Origin: Treponema sp. | GTDB lineage: Bacteria > Spirochaetota > Spirochaetia > Treponematales > Breznakiellaceae | NCBI GenBank assembly: GCA_031258115.1 | Contig: JAIRNJ010000208.1 | Location: forward strand, 1 to 39,257 | DNA: 39,257 bases | Direction of reading: 5' to 3' | Part shown: positions 8,198 through 15,905 of the stretch, one piece after another | How positions within the stretch are numbered: the stretch's first letter is position 1 | How the letters are laid out: the number at the start of each line of letters is the position of its first letter | Program-made: the position numbers and the translations under genes | The notes under the pieces: model-generated | The model's input: only the letters and a program-made list of their open reading frames with translations | Databases searched by the model: none | Told to the model about the DNA's origin: nothing

Positions 8198-9269
8198 CCG
8201 CAGACAACTATTGCTTTCCGCCCTCATTCCCCTTACGGCGATATTTCTGGGAATTTTTTGCGCATCCCTGCTTATCGCCATCACCAAAGTTTCGCCGTTT
8301 TCAGCCTTTAGAGTTCTTTTTGGAAGCGGTTTTGGGGTATCGGGAAAAGTATGGCCCCTGTTCATCACCCTGGCCAATTCAACACCCCTCATTCTGAACG
8401 GCCTTGCCGCCATGCTCGGCTTCAGGGTAGGAGTTTTCAGCATCGCCCAGGAAGGCCAGTATGTAGCGGGAGCCATTGTTGCCGCCTGGCTTGGAGCCTC
8501 CCTCCATCTGCCCGCTCCGGTACTCATCCCCCTTATACTTATACTGTCAATGCTGGCAGGAGGTATTTACGGGATAATCCCGGGTATTCTCAAAGTAAAA
8601 CTCGGGGTAAACGAGATCATATCCTCGATCATGCTCAACAGTATCGCTGTTTTGGTACTTGAATACATGGTGGCATTCCCCCTTCGGGCGGATGCGGGAC
8701 AGAAGGCCCAGTCCGCCGTGATCCCCCAGTCTCTCTGGCTCTTCCAGTTTGTCCGCGGTTCCCGTTGGGGCATTGCCTTTATGATCGCTATTGTCTGTGC
8801 AGTATTGGTGTATTTTTATGTGTGGCGCAGTCCTGCAGGTTATGAACTGCGCATGGTAGGCGAAGCTCCCGGTTTTGCCCGCTATGGAGGTATCAAATCC
8901 GATAGAGTAATATTGAAAACCATCGTCATGGGCGCCATGCTGGCCGGTCTTGCGGGAAGTCTTGAAATTTTGGGAAACTATCACCGGATCATGACAGGCT
9001 TCTCCTCCGGCCTGGGATTCGACGGATTATCCGTAGCTCTTCTCGGCGGTTCCCACCCCATGGGCGTAGTAATTGTGGCATTCATTCTTGCGGGGATACG
9101 GCAAGGAGCCCAGCTTGGGCTGCAGATCAGCCTTCAGATCCCCCGGGAACTGGGAGGGGTACTCATCGCCCTCATCATCCTCTTTGTAGCGGCGCAGAAT
9201 ATCTACCGGCCTCTTCTGGAAAAACTTGTAAATTGTCTTACAGGCAAAAAGAAGGAGACCTCATCATGA
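8187..9269 (+). CDS. ABC importer permease, YufP-like
   Basis: A 360-aa inner-membrane protein of the BPD_transp_2 (branched-chain/sugar/nucleoside permease) class with about 8-10 hydrophobic segments. The conserved cytoplasmic and membrane signatures GFRVGVFSIAQEGQY and LGVNEIISSIMLN are visible, as is GAMLAGLAGSLEILG near the C-terminal part. It starts at GTG, inside the end of the ATPase gene, with AGGGGG seven bases before. It forms a heterodimeric channel with the next gene product. Substrate class follows from the BMP binding protein. Confidence 0.9.
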   Translation: MNHDRRQLLLSALIPLTAIFLGIFCASLLIAITKVSPFSAFRVLFGSGFGVSGKVWPLFITLANSTPLILNGLAAMLGFRVGVFSIAQEGQYVAGAIVAAWLGASLHLPAPVLIPLILILSMLAGGIYGIIPGILKVKLGVNEIISSIMLNSIAVLVLEYMVAFPLRADAGQKAQSAVIPQSLWLFQFVRGSRWGIAFMIAIVCAVLVYFYVWRSPAGYELRMVGEAPGFARYGGIKSDRVILKTIVMGAMLAGLAGSLEILGNYHRIMTGFSSGLGFDGLSVALLGGSHPMGVVIVAFILAGIRQGAQLGLQISLQIPRELGGVLIALIILFVAAQNIYRPLLEKLVNCLTGKKKETSS

Positions 9270-10225
9270 CGGGCATCTTTAATTTCTTTACGATAAATCT
9301 TTTAAGCAGCGCCATCAGGCTTGCAACACCGGTAATTTTGGCTGCCCTGGGAGCGGCTCTCTGCAACAAGGCCGGGGTTCTCAACCTTGCAATAGACGGC
9401 AAGATCACGGTGGGGGCCTTCGTCGCCATTGTTACTACCTACTTTATAAGAAATTATACCGCATTCGGCATGGCCAATCCCGAATTTTCAACCTTCATCG
9501 GCGTAATTGCCGCCATGTTCGCAGGGGCGCTGCTGGGACTCTTCTTTGCCTGGCTTCACGTGTCTTTCCGGGTAAATCTTGTGGTATTGGCCATTGCAAT
9601 TAACATACTGTCCCTGGAAGTAACCGTGTACCTCATGCGGGTCTTGTTCAAACAATCCGGTACCTGGTCAGATCCGAGTATAGTACAACTGCCCGCCATA
9701 CATCTGGAATTTATCGAAGGAATTCCGGTTCTGGGACGGCTTTTTTCCGGTTACAATATTATTGTCTACCTCTCCTGGATAGCCGCAGTTGTTTTCAGCA
9801 TACTGGTATACCGTACCCGTTTTGGCAGGCATCTTCTTGCCGTCGGGGAAAATGAAGAAGCTGCAGTATCCGTAGGTATTTCCGTCAGGCGGGTGCAGTA
9901 TACCGCATTGATCATAAGCGGCGTTCTTTCCGGCCTTGCGGGTGCCTTTCTTTCGGTTGGGCATCTTACCTTGTTCACGAGGGACATGAGTTCCGGCCGG
10001 GGCTGGATTGGAAATGCGGCGGCCCTCTTTGGTTTTAACAGCCCCGGCGGCTCCTTCTGGGCAGGACTCTTTTTCGGTTTTGCCGATGCAGTAGCCCTGC
10101 GTCTTCAGAATGTTACCAAGATACCTCCCTATATCGTGCAGATCCTTCCCTATGTAATGACACTGGTGATACTGTCCTTTGTATCCTGGCAGGCGAGAAT
10201 TAAGAGTCTGCGGAAATTGCTTTAG
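9266..10225 (+). CDS. ABC importer permease, YufQ-like
   Basis: A 319-aa integral membrane protein, second permease of the importer. The hallmark motif AALGAALCNKAGVLNLAIDGKI near the N-terminus marks this half of the pair; FGFADAVALRLQ lies near the C-terminus. Multiple hydrophobic helices span the length. The track start is 11 codons too early; the ATG at 9266 overlaps the preceding TGA (ATGA) and has AAGGAG 8 nt upstream. After it, 87 nt of hairpins separate it from the amidohydrolase gene. Confidence 0.9.
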   Translation: MTGIFNFFTINLLSSAIRLATPVILAALGAALCNKAGVLNLAIDGKITVGAFVAIVTTYFIRNYTAFGMANPEFSTFIGVIAAMFAGALLGLFFAWLHVSFRVNLVVLAIAINILSLEVTVYLMRVLFKQSGTWSDPSIVQLPAIHLEFIEGIPVLGRLFSGYNIIVYLSWIAAVVFSILVYRTRFGRHLLAVGENEEAAVSVGISVRRVQYTALIISGVLSGLAGAFLSVGHLTLFTRDMSSGRGWIGNAAALFGFNSPGGSFWAGLFFGFADAVALRLQNVTKIPPYIVQILPYVMTLVILSFVSWQARIKSLRKLL

Positions 10226-10243
10226 TGTAACAAAAAAGGAGTT

Positions 10244-10265
10244 ATGATTAACACTTCGTGTTAAT
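10244..10265 (+). promoter_or_regulatory. Leader hairpin overlapping a 6-codon mini-ORF
   Basis: A perfect 8-bp inverted repeat ATTAACAC-TTC-GTGTTAAT (10247-10265). It overlaps a possible short reading frame (ATG at 10244, encoding MINTSC, stop at 10262) preceded by AAAAAAGGAG, although the spacing of about 2-3 nt is short. It stands just ahead of a terminator-like hairpin and the amidohydrolase gene. It could be an operator, an mRNA hairpin, or a leader of an attenuator. Confidence 0.45.
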
Positions 10266-10277
10266 TTCGATTCATAT

Positions 10278-10300
10278 AAGCGGCGATACCGCCGCTTTTT
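10278..10300 (+). terminator. Intra-operon intrinsic terminator or attenuator
   Basis: An 8-bp GC-rich stem AAGCGGCG/CGCCGCTT with a 4-nt loop ends in a run of five T. The T-run merges into the Shine-Dalgarno GAGGAG of the amidohydrolase gene. This looks like a rho-independent terminator placed inside the operon, so the last two genes may be transcribed at a lower or a regulated level. Confidence 0.65.
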
Positions 10301-10312
10301 AGAGGAGTTAAT

Positions 10313-11641
10313 ATGGCCAAGCGTATCATTATTACTGCAGGGATAATCCTCACCATGGATACTGAATACAGTATCCATAAGGGCGGATACTTGATAATTG
10401 AAGACGGCAGGATTTCTGCGCTTGGATCGGGAGAAGCTCCAAAAGCCCAAAACGGCGATGAAGCGGTGGATCTGTCAGGCTCGCTTGTCATGCCGGGCCT
10501 CATTAACTGCCATGCCCACAGTCCCATGACCATTACCAGGGGCATGTGCGAAGGGGTTTCCCTCTTCACCATGGACGGTTTTCTCAATACCCTGCGGCGT
10601 TATGAATCGTTTGAAGACGCCTCCATGGCTTCGGCCTCCACGGGAGTTTCCTGCGCCGAGATGATCCGTACCGGGACTACCTGCTTTGCCGATCAGTACT
10701 TCTATGCGGATAAAATTTTTACCGAAGTTGACAAGGCAGGACTCAGGGCAGTTATTGCCTATGGCATTGTAGAGCTGGGGGACGAAAAACGGCGGGTACA
10801 GGAACTTGCCAGCGCCGAAGCTTTCCTTAAACTCTGTGCGGAGCATCGGCGGATAGAAGGCTGGGTAGGACCTCACGCCTTCTTTGTGGATAACAGCCCG
10901 GATCTTATCCGGGAAGAGATTGCCCTGGCAAAGAAATACAATGCCGGTTTTCATATTCATTTTGCGACCAGCAACGAAGAGAATGATTACTGTGCGGAAC
11001 ACTTTCATTGTACCGCCATAGAAAAAATGGAAGAACTGGGGATTCTTGAGATACCGATCCTTGCCGCCCATTCCATTACCGTCTCGGAATCTGACATTGC
11101 CCGCATGGCGAAGTATCCCTTCTATCCGGTGATGGCGCCCTCCGCGGCCATGCGGAGCGGTTTCCCCGCGGCCCCGGTAAGGGCCATGAAGAACGCGGGA
11201 GTTACCGTTGTCCTGGGAACCGATAATGTCTGTAACTGTAATACCTACGATATGTTTTCGGAAATGGGAACCGCCGGGAAACTTATCATCCACCGGGAAC
11301 AGGATGTCAAGGCTGTCCGCGCCAGAGAACTGGTATTAATGGCTACCCGTGAAGGCGCAAGGGCTCTGGGCATGGAAAAAGAAACGGGTTCTCTGGAAAA
11401 AGGAAAGAAGGCGGATCTTATCGCGCTGGATCTTTCCGACATCGGCTGGGCGCCTTTCTGCGGACAGGATTACTACACCCAGCTTGTTTACTCGGTAAGC
11501 GGCTACAGTGTTACTCACTCCATGGTAGATGGCAACTGGCTCATGAAAGACAGGAAGCTTCTTTCAATTAATTACAGCGATTATGTACGGCGAATGGAAG
11601 AAGATACCGGTGAACTGCAGCGCCGTATGGCCTCATCTTGA
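10313..11641 (+). CDS. TRZ/ATZ-type amidohydrolase (SAH/MTA deaminase-like)
   Basis: A 442-aa metal-dependent hydrolase of the chlorohydrolase/deaminase group. Metal ligands can be read as HxH in NCHAHSPM (His67, His69), followed by ITRGMCEGV, a later HIH in GFHIHFATS, AAHSITV and the Asp of VLGTDNVCNCN. Well-studied relatives deaminate S-adenosylhomocysteine, 5'-methylthioadenosine, guanine or related N-heterocycles. In this operon a purine nucleoside or analogue brought in by the BMP importer is the likely substrate; the exact one cannot be told. GAGGAG lies just upstream, directly after a terminator hairpin. Its TGA overlaps the TTG start of the kinase. Confidence 0.87.
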   Translation: MAKRIIITAGIILTMDTEYSIHKGGYLIIEDGRISALGSGEAPKAQNGDEAVDLSGSLVMPGLINCHAHSPMTITRGMCEGVSLFTMDGFLNTLRRYESFEDASMASASTGVSCAEMIRTGTTCFADQYFYADKIFTEVDKAGLRAVIAYGIVELGDEKRRVQELASAEAFLKLCAEHRRIEGWVGPHAFFVDNSPDLIREEIALAKKYNAGFHIHFATSNEENDYCAEHFHCTAIEKMEELGILEIPILAAHSITVSESDIARMAKYPFYPVMAPSAAMRSGFPAAPVRAMKNAGVTVVLGTDNVCNCNTYDMFSEMGTAGKLIIHREQDVKAVRARELVLMATREGARALGMEKETGSLEKGKKADLIALDLSDIGWAPFCGQDYYTQLVYSVSGYSVTHSMVDGNWLMKDRKLLSINYSDYVRRMEEDTGELQRRMASS

Positions 11642-13098
11642 AGACATGTCTTGGTATCGACATCGGTACCACAGCCATAAAGATAGTTCTCCTGGATCAG
11701 GACGGAAACTTTTTATGTTCATGGAGCCGGGAACACGATCTCCTCTCGCCCGCGGCAGGTTATGCCGAAGAAGATCCAAACATCTGGGAAGAGAATCTCT
11801 TTGCACTCCTTAGAACTGCGGCAAAGGAAATTGATGTTTCTGCCGTAGCCGCCATGGGTCTTACCGGCATGGTACCCACATTGATTCCACTGGATGAATA
11901 CCACCGGCCCCTGTTTAACTCAATCCAGCAGAATGACATACGCGCCGCCGCCGAAATTGAGGAATTGAAAGAGAAGATTGACGGCCCCTGGTTCTTCCGG
12001 GAAACAGGAAATCAGGTAAATCAGCAGCATATCTTCCCCAAACTTCTCTGGCTCAAGCGGCACAGGAAAGCAGTATTTCTGTCAATGAAATATATTACCG
12101 GTTCCTACGATTATGCCGGGTACCTTTTGACAGGAAATCTGCACATTGAACGGAACTGGGCCCTGGAAAGCGGTATGTACAGTCTCAGGGAAGAAAGGTG
12201 GCTGCCCGAAATCCTTGAGCTTGCGGAGATCGGGTCCGAAATGCTGCCGCCGCTGATTGGGTATGAAGGCTGCCGGGGAACGCTTATCCGGGTTGCCGCG
12301 GAACGGAGCGGCCTTCATTCGGGAATTCCGGTCTATGCCGGTACAGCGGATCACATCGCCTCCGGCTTTGCGGCAGGGGCCGGAAAAAGCGGGGATCTGG
12401 TATTCAAGCTGGGAGGCGCCGCAGATATTCTGCTATCCTCAGGTGAGGCGCTGACAGATCCGCGGCTTTTTATTGACTACGGTTGCAGCAGGGAAGCGCC
12501 TTTTGTGATAAACGGTTGTACCGCTTCTTCCGGTTCCATCCTTAAATGGGCAAAGGAAGAATTCAATCTGCCGGATTTTACAGTAATGGATACACGTGCA
12601 CAATCCATAGCGCCCTGCTCCGAAGGGCTCACGGTGCTCCCCTATTTTCTCGGTGAAAAGACCCCTCTCTTCGATATAGCGGCCCGGGGTGTCTTCTTCG
12701 GCCTGAGCCTTTCCCACGGGGCTGCCCATATTTACAGGGCGATCCTTGAGGCCATAGCCTACAGCCTCAATCACCATATAGAAATTTTCCGGGAACTGAA
12801 TCTTCCCATAAACCGTATCTTTATTACCAATGGCGGCTCGAAGAGCAGGCTGTGGCGGCAGATTGTCTCCGATGTAACGGGTTTCGATCTCCTCTATGTC
12901 GGCAATAATCAGGGCTCATCCGCGGGAGCAGCGCTCCTGGCAGGCATGGCTGCAGGCATTATGGATACGGAAACGCGTTTAAATGGCGAAGAAGCGCCGG
13001 TTATCCATGATCCTGCCCGGCACGAACAGTACCTGCACGGATATGCAATGTACCGGAATTTGTATGAAAAGCTGCGGGAATTCTTTCCCCTGCTTTGA
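11638..13098 (+). CDS. FGGY-family carbohydrate kinase
   Basis: A 486-aa ATP-dependent sugar kinase, xylulokinase-like in length and motifs. The N-terminal phosphate-binding strand is CLGIDIGTTAIKIVLLD; further blocks are YAGTADHIASGFAAGA, FKLGGAADILLSSGE and FITNGGSKSRLWRQIVSD, which fit the two FGGY domains. It starts with TTG overlapping the amidohydrolase stop (TTGA) and has no good Shine-Dalgarno, so it probably depends on translational coupling. It is the last gene of the operon. It likely phosphorylates the sugar part released from the imported compound, and that phosphate may be the DeoR effector. Substrate unknown. Confidence 0.9.
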   Translation: MKTCLGIDIGTTAIKIVLLDQDGNFLCSWSREHDLLSPAAGYAEEDPNIWEENLFALLRTAAKEIDVSAVAAMGLTGMVPTLIPLDEYHRPLFNSIQQNDIRAAAEIEELKEKIDGPWFFRETGNQVNQQHIFPKLLWLKRHRKAVFLSMKYITGSYDYAGYLLTGNLHIERNWALESGMYSLREERWLPEILELAEIGSEMLPPLIGYEGCRGTLIRVAAERSGLHSGIPVYAGTADHIASGFAAGAGKSGDLVFKLGGAADILLSSGEALTDPRLFIDYGCSREAPFVINGCTASSGSILKWAKEEFNLPDFTVMDTRAQSIAPCSEGLTVLPYFLGEKTPLFDIAARGVFFGLSLSHGAAHIYRAILEAIAYSLNHHIEIFRELNLPINRIFITNGGSKSRLWRQIVSDVTGFDLLYVGNNQGSSAGAALLAGMAAGIMDTETRLNGEEAPVIHDPARHEQYLHGYAMYRNLYEKLREFFPLL

Positions 13099-13109
13099 TC
13101 GTAAAGTCC

Positions 13110-13150
13110 TAATTAGTGCCTGTCCACAAAGCCGGTTACTTTGCTAATTA
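13110..13150. repeat. Copy 1 of a dispersed structured repeat (short form)
   Basis: The 34 nt at 13111-13144 match 26024-26057 at 33 positions. The core CAAAG-CCGGTTA-CTTTG forms a hairpin. The copy is bounded by TAATTA on both sides (13110-13115 and 13145-13150). It lies in the gap between the convergent kinase and ThuA-like genes and may also act as a transcription end. Compared with copy 2, the right half of the longer element is missing. Confidence 0.75.
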
Positions 13151-13152
13151 CC

Positions 13153-13884
13153 TCAATTCAGCTTTTCCAGAGGCTCCGTGTCGTTGGGACATTCGGTGTT
13201 TGGTATGCGGACAGCGGGAGCGGCCCATTTAACGGCATTGATGATCACCCTCTGAATATCCTTGTTGAAGTAATTCGGGTAGGTTTCATGTCCCGGCTGG
13301 AAGTAGAAAATCTTGCCGAATTCCCGGTGAAAGGTAACGCCGCTGCGGAACACATTGCCTCCCTGGAACCAGCTTATAAAAACTGTATCGTCAGGGTTGG
13401 GAATACCGAAAGGCTCCGAATACATCTCCTCGCAATCAATGGCAAACTGCGGCGGCACTCCTGCCGCAATTGGGTGCTGGGGACTTACGGCCCATACCCT
13501 GCAGCGTTCATCCGCTTCCCGCCAGGAGAGGCGGCCCGAGGTGCCCAGGAGCCGGCAGAAAGCCTTGCTCCGGTGGGAGGAATGGAGAAAGATAATCCCC
13601 ATGCCCCTCTGTACCCGGTCTACAAGGCGCTGGGCAAACTTGTCTTCCACGATGTGGTGCAGCATGTGGGCCCAGTAGACCATGACATCGGTACTGTCAA
13701 GGATCTCTTCGCTAAAGCCCTGATCGGGATCGGTAATGACCGAACATTTTGCCTTTATGCCGCCTTCCCTGTTGAGGAAATCCGCGATTGCAACATGCAG
13801 CCCATTGGGGTATACTTTTGCTATCTCTTCCCGTTTCTGTTCATCCTGGTATTCATTCCAGACAGTAACTCTGATGTCACTCAT
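13153..13884 (-). CDS. ThuA-like (trehalose utilisation) domain protein
   Basis: A 243-aa protein of the ThuA family, a glutamine amidotransferase-like flavodoxin-type fold often encoded beside sugar oxidoreductases. Visible are the start IRVTVWNEYQDEQ, DVMVYWAHMLHHIV, GMGIIFLHSSHRSKAF and the C-terminal GKIFYFQPGHETYP with conserved His/Glu. The enzymatic role of the family is poorly defined; some act with dehydrogenases in 3-keto-glycoside metabolism. AGGAG is 5 nt ahead of the ATG. It follows the Gfo/Idh/MocA gene by 8 nt, so the two are an operon. Confidence 0.87.
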   Translation of the reverse strand: MSDIRVTVWNEYQDEQKREEIAKVYPNGLHVAIADFLNREGGIKAKCSVITDPDQGFSEEILDSTDVMVYWAHMLHHIVEDKFAQRLVDRVQRGMGIIFLHSSHRSKAFCRLLGTSGRLSWREADERCRVWAVSPQHPIAAGVPPQFAIDCEEMYSEPFGIPNPDDTVFISWFQGGNVFRSGVTFHREFGKIFYFQPGHETYPNYFNKDIQRVIINAVKWAAPAVRIPNTECPNDTEPLEKLN

Positions 13885-13892
13885 TACGACTC

Positions 13893-14984
13893 CTATTTCC
13901 CGTCAAAGTAATACGGCTTTCCCGAGGATGCGGATTTATAGATCCCTTCCAGTATCTTTGTTACAACTGCGGCTTCTTCCGCCTGTATATAGGGTTTTTC
14001 CTTGCCCTGGATTGCCTTGAGGAAACATTCGGCTTCCAGATCGGTGTCTTTCGGTATCTCGCCGCCGTAAAAGGCAACACCGCCTGCTCCCAGATCCGGC
14101 TTCATGGTAAATTGTTTACCGTTTTTAACTCCATTAAACTCAAGTTCACCCGCAGCCGGCATGTCTGCGCCGCCTTTGGTACCGCAGAGGGTGGTAACCG
14201 CTTCCCTCACTTCGGTAATGTTGAGCGCCCAACTGGACTGCAGTATTATTGTTGCGCCGTTCTTCATCACCACAAAACCGAAGGCCGAATCCTCAACGGT
14301 GAATTTCTTTGTGTCCCAGTCGCCCCAGGCATTTCCGGTATTCTTGTCCTTGTTGAGTTTATGATACACCGTGCCCACCGCATAGAGGGGTTCGTAGTTA
14401 TTCATCATGAAGAGGGTAAGGTCAAGGGCATGGGTGCCGATGTCGATGAGGGGGCCGCCTCCCTGTTTTTCTTCATCCAGGAAGACACCCCAGGTGGGAA
14501 CCGCCCGCCGCCTGATGGCGGTAGCCTTGGCAAAATAAATCTCCCCCAGGGTACCCGTGCTGCATTCAGTTTTAAGAAAGAGACTGTCCTGCCGGAAACG
14601 GTTCTGGTAGCCGATGGTAAGAATTTTTCCGCTCTTGTCCCTGGCCGCGATCATCTCTTTGGCTTCTTTATAGTTTATAGCCATGGGTTTTTCGCAGAGC
14701 ACATTCTTGCCGGAAAGCAGCGCCGCCACAGAAATCTCGCTATGGGATATGTTGGGGGTACATACAATCACCGCATCAAGGTTTTCCTTCAAAAGATCCT
14801 TGTAGTTCTTGAAGACTTTACCCTTGCCCCCGGCATATTCCTTGTTTGCCTTCTCGGCCCGGTCGGGAATTATATCGCAAAACGCCGCAAGTTCCACTTC
14901 CTTGAGCTTTGAAATAGCCGGCAGGTGCTTGCCGTTGGCAATCCCGCCGCAGCCGACTATCCCATATTTTAATTTGGTTGCCAT
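13893..14984 (-). CDS. Gfo/Idh/MocA-family oxidoreductase
   Basis: A 363-aa NAD(P)-dependent sugar or inositol dehydrogenase-type protein. The Rossmann motif is YGIVGCGGIANGKHLPA, followed by DAVIVCTPNISHSE and the family-defining CEKPMA. The C-terminal half holds GGGPLIDIGTHALDL, the substrate-domain motif with the catalytic-type Asp/His. The track starts 18 codons early; AGGAGG lies 5 nt before the ATG at 14984. Together with the ThuA-like gene it suggests oxidation of a sugar or glycoside at a ring carbon (inference). A perfect 19-nt palindrome lies 32 nt upstream and may be the operator of the pair. Confidence 0.92.
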   Translation of the reverse strand: MATKLKYGIVGCGGIANGKHLPAISKLKEVELAAFCDIIPDRAEKANKEYAGGKGKVFKNYKDLLKENLDAVIVCTPNISHSEISVAALLSGKNVLCEKPMAINYKEAKEMIAARDKSGKILTIGYQNRFRQDSLFLKTECSTGTLGEIYFAKATAIRRRAVPTWGVFLDEEKQGGGPLIDIGTHALDLTLFMMNNYEPLYAVGTVYHKLNKDKNTGNAWGDWDTKKFTVEDSAFGFVVMKNGATIILQSSWALNITEVREAVTTLCGTKGGADMPAAGELEFNGVKNGKQFTMKPDLGAGGVAFYGGEIPKDTDLEAECFLKAIQGKEKPYIQAEEAAVVTKILEGIYKSASSGKPYYFDGK

Positions 14985-15015
14985 ATTATCCTCCTGAAGG
15001 TAGATAAACCGGCGC

Positions 15016-15034
15016 CGTCCGGAATTTCCGGACG
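15016..15034. promoter_or_regulatory. Perfect 19-nt palindrome upstream of the Idh-ThuA operon
   Basis: CGTCCGGAA-T-TTCCGGACG, 9-bp arms around one base. It is located between the 3' end of the small secreted protein gene and the Shine-Dalgarno of the Gfo/Idh/MocA gene. It has the shape of an operator for a dimeric repressor, but it could also form an RNA hairpin ending the upstream transcript; no clear T-tract follows on the minus strand. Confidence 0.55.
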
Positions 15035-15094
15035 ACACCTTTTATTTGATACTAAGGCACCTTTCAGAACTTGTCCAGAGATGAGGAAAGGATC

Positions 15095-15673
15095 TTACCA
15101 CCGGCGGGGAGTCATCCTCCGGTCACGCCGTTCTCTTGAACCGTACATGTGTCCCTTTGGGCCGTGAGTGTTCGGAAACCGGTGGTACGGCGCCGCTTCC
15201 GGCCGCCTGTGCATGTATCGGTCAGGCCTGTGGTTGAAATCCTTTGGCCACGGATTAAAGTCCCTGTCCTTTCTCCTGCCTTCCGCAAGGAGATCGTAAT
15301 CCTTTCCGTTAAGGCTGAGTTTTTCGGCCCTGATTACCCTGAAACTGTCCTGTGAATCACCGGCATTGGGGGCAATTTCGGCTTTTTGCCCCTCAGTCTC
15401 CGGCCGGGTATTCCGGTACTTCCGTTCCGGAGCCCACACGGTTCCCTGCAGAGTTACTGCGGCCCCTTCCTTTAAGCCATCGACAAAACCGGCCAACTGC
15501 CCCAGGCCCCGGACATAGTAAAGACCGTCTTCCGTCTTGAGGGCAATCCGTCCGTATTCGACAACAAGGGTTCCGCTCAGGGTTTTCTGTTCCATTGCAG
15601 GCGCCTTATTCCGGGCAAAGGCTGCGGCGCCAAGGGCCGCAATCATGATCGCAGTGAGAATGATCTTTTTCAT
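15095..15673 (-). CDS. Small secreted protein with basic, His/Pro-rich tail
   Basis: A 192-aa protein I do not recognise. MKKIILTAIMIAALGAAAFA is a signal peptide with AFA cleavage, so it should be periplasmic or exported. Residues about 30-115 (LSGTLVVEYGRIALKTEDGLYYVRGL ... VTLQGTVW) look like an OB-fold-type beta domain similar in style to bacterial stress OB-fold proteins. The last 60 residues are rich in Arg, His, Pro and Tyr (for example DRYMHRRPEAAPYHR), which could bind metal, acidic polymers or the cell wall. AAGGAG precedes the ATG. It is a single gene between two operons on the same strand. Confidence 0.7.
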   Translation of the reverse strand: MKKIILTAIMIAALGAAAFARNKAPAMEQKTLSGTLVVEYGRIALKTEDGLYYVRGLGQLAGFVDGLKEGAAVTLQGTVWAPERKYRNTRPETEGQKAEIAPNAGDSQDSFRVIRAEKLSLNGKDYDLLAEGRRKDRDFNPWPKDFNHRPDRYMHRRPEAAPYHRFPNTHGPKGHMYGSRERRDRRMTPRRW

Positions 15674-15905
15674 TTCTGCATACTCCTTGATACTAAAATT
15701 TTGGCATATTCACGTTGTTGAACATGCCGGGCATTTCAAAATATCGGATTTTGGAAATACCTCTGTCTTTATTAAGCAAAAAACATGCCAGGATAGAAAA
15801 ACAGGATGAAAAAACGCCGTATTGAGCCTGTTTAAAACTCAAGTTTTTTCGGAATAGCCTCTGTTATCTTCAAAAATTGACATTTTCAAAAAACGCCGGG
15901 TATTT
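15674..15905. other. AT-rich intergenic spacer
   Basis: About 230 nt between two minus-strand genes. It is A/T-rich and should carry the promoter of the small secreted protein and the end of the LarA-like transcript. An imperfect inverted repeat TTTCAAAAT...ATTTTGGAAA lies at about 15734-15756. I see no convincing -35/-10 pair and no gene. Confidence 0.5.

Noticed and set aside
13141-13911. Plus-strand ORF of 256 aa over the ThuA-like gene
   Set aside because: Antisense to ThuA-like CDS with correct family motifs; includes the repeat region at its start.
15045-15692. Ten-base direct repeat TTAGTATCAA on both sides of the small secreted protein gene
   Set aside because: Too short for an insertion claim; the gene has normal composition and no terminal inverted repeats.
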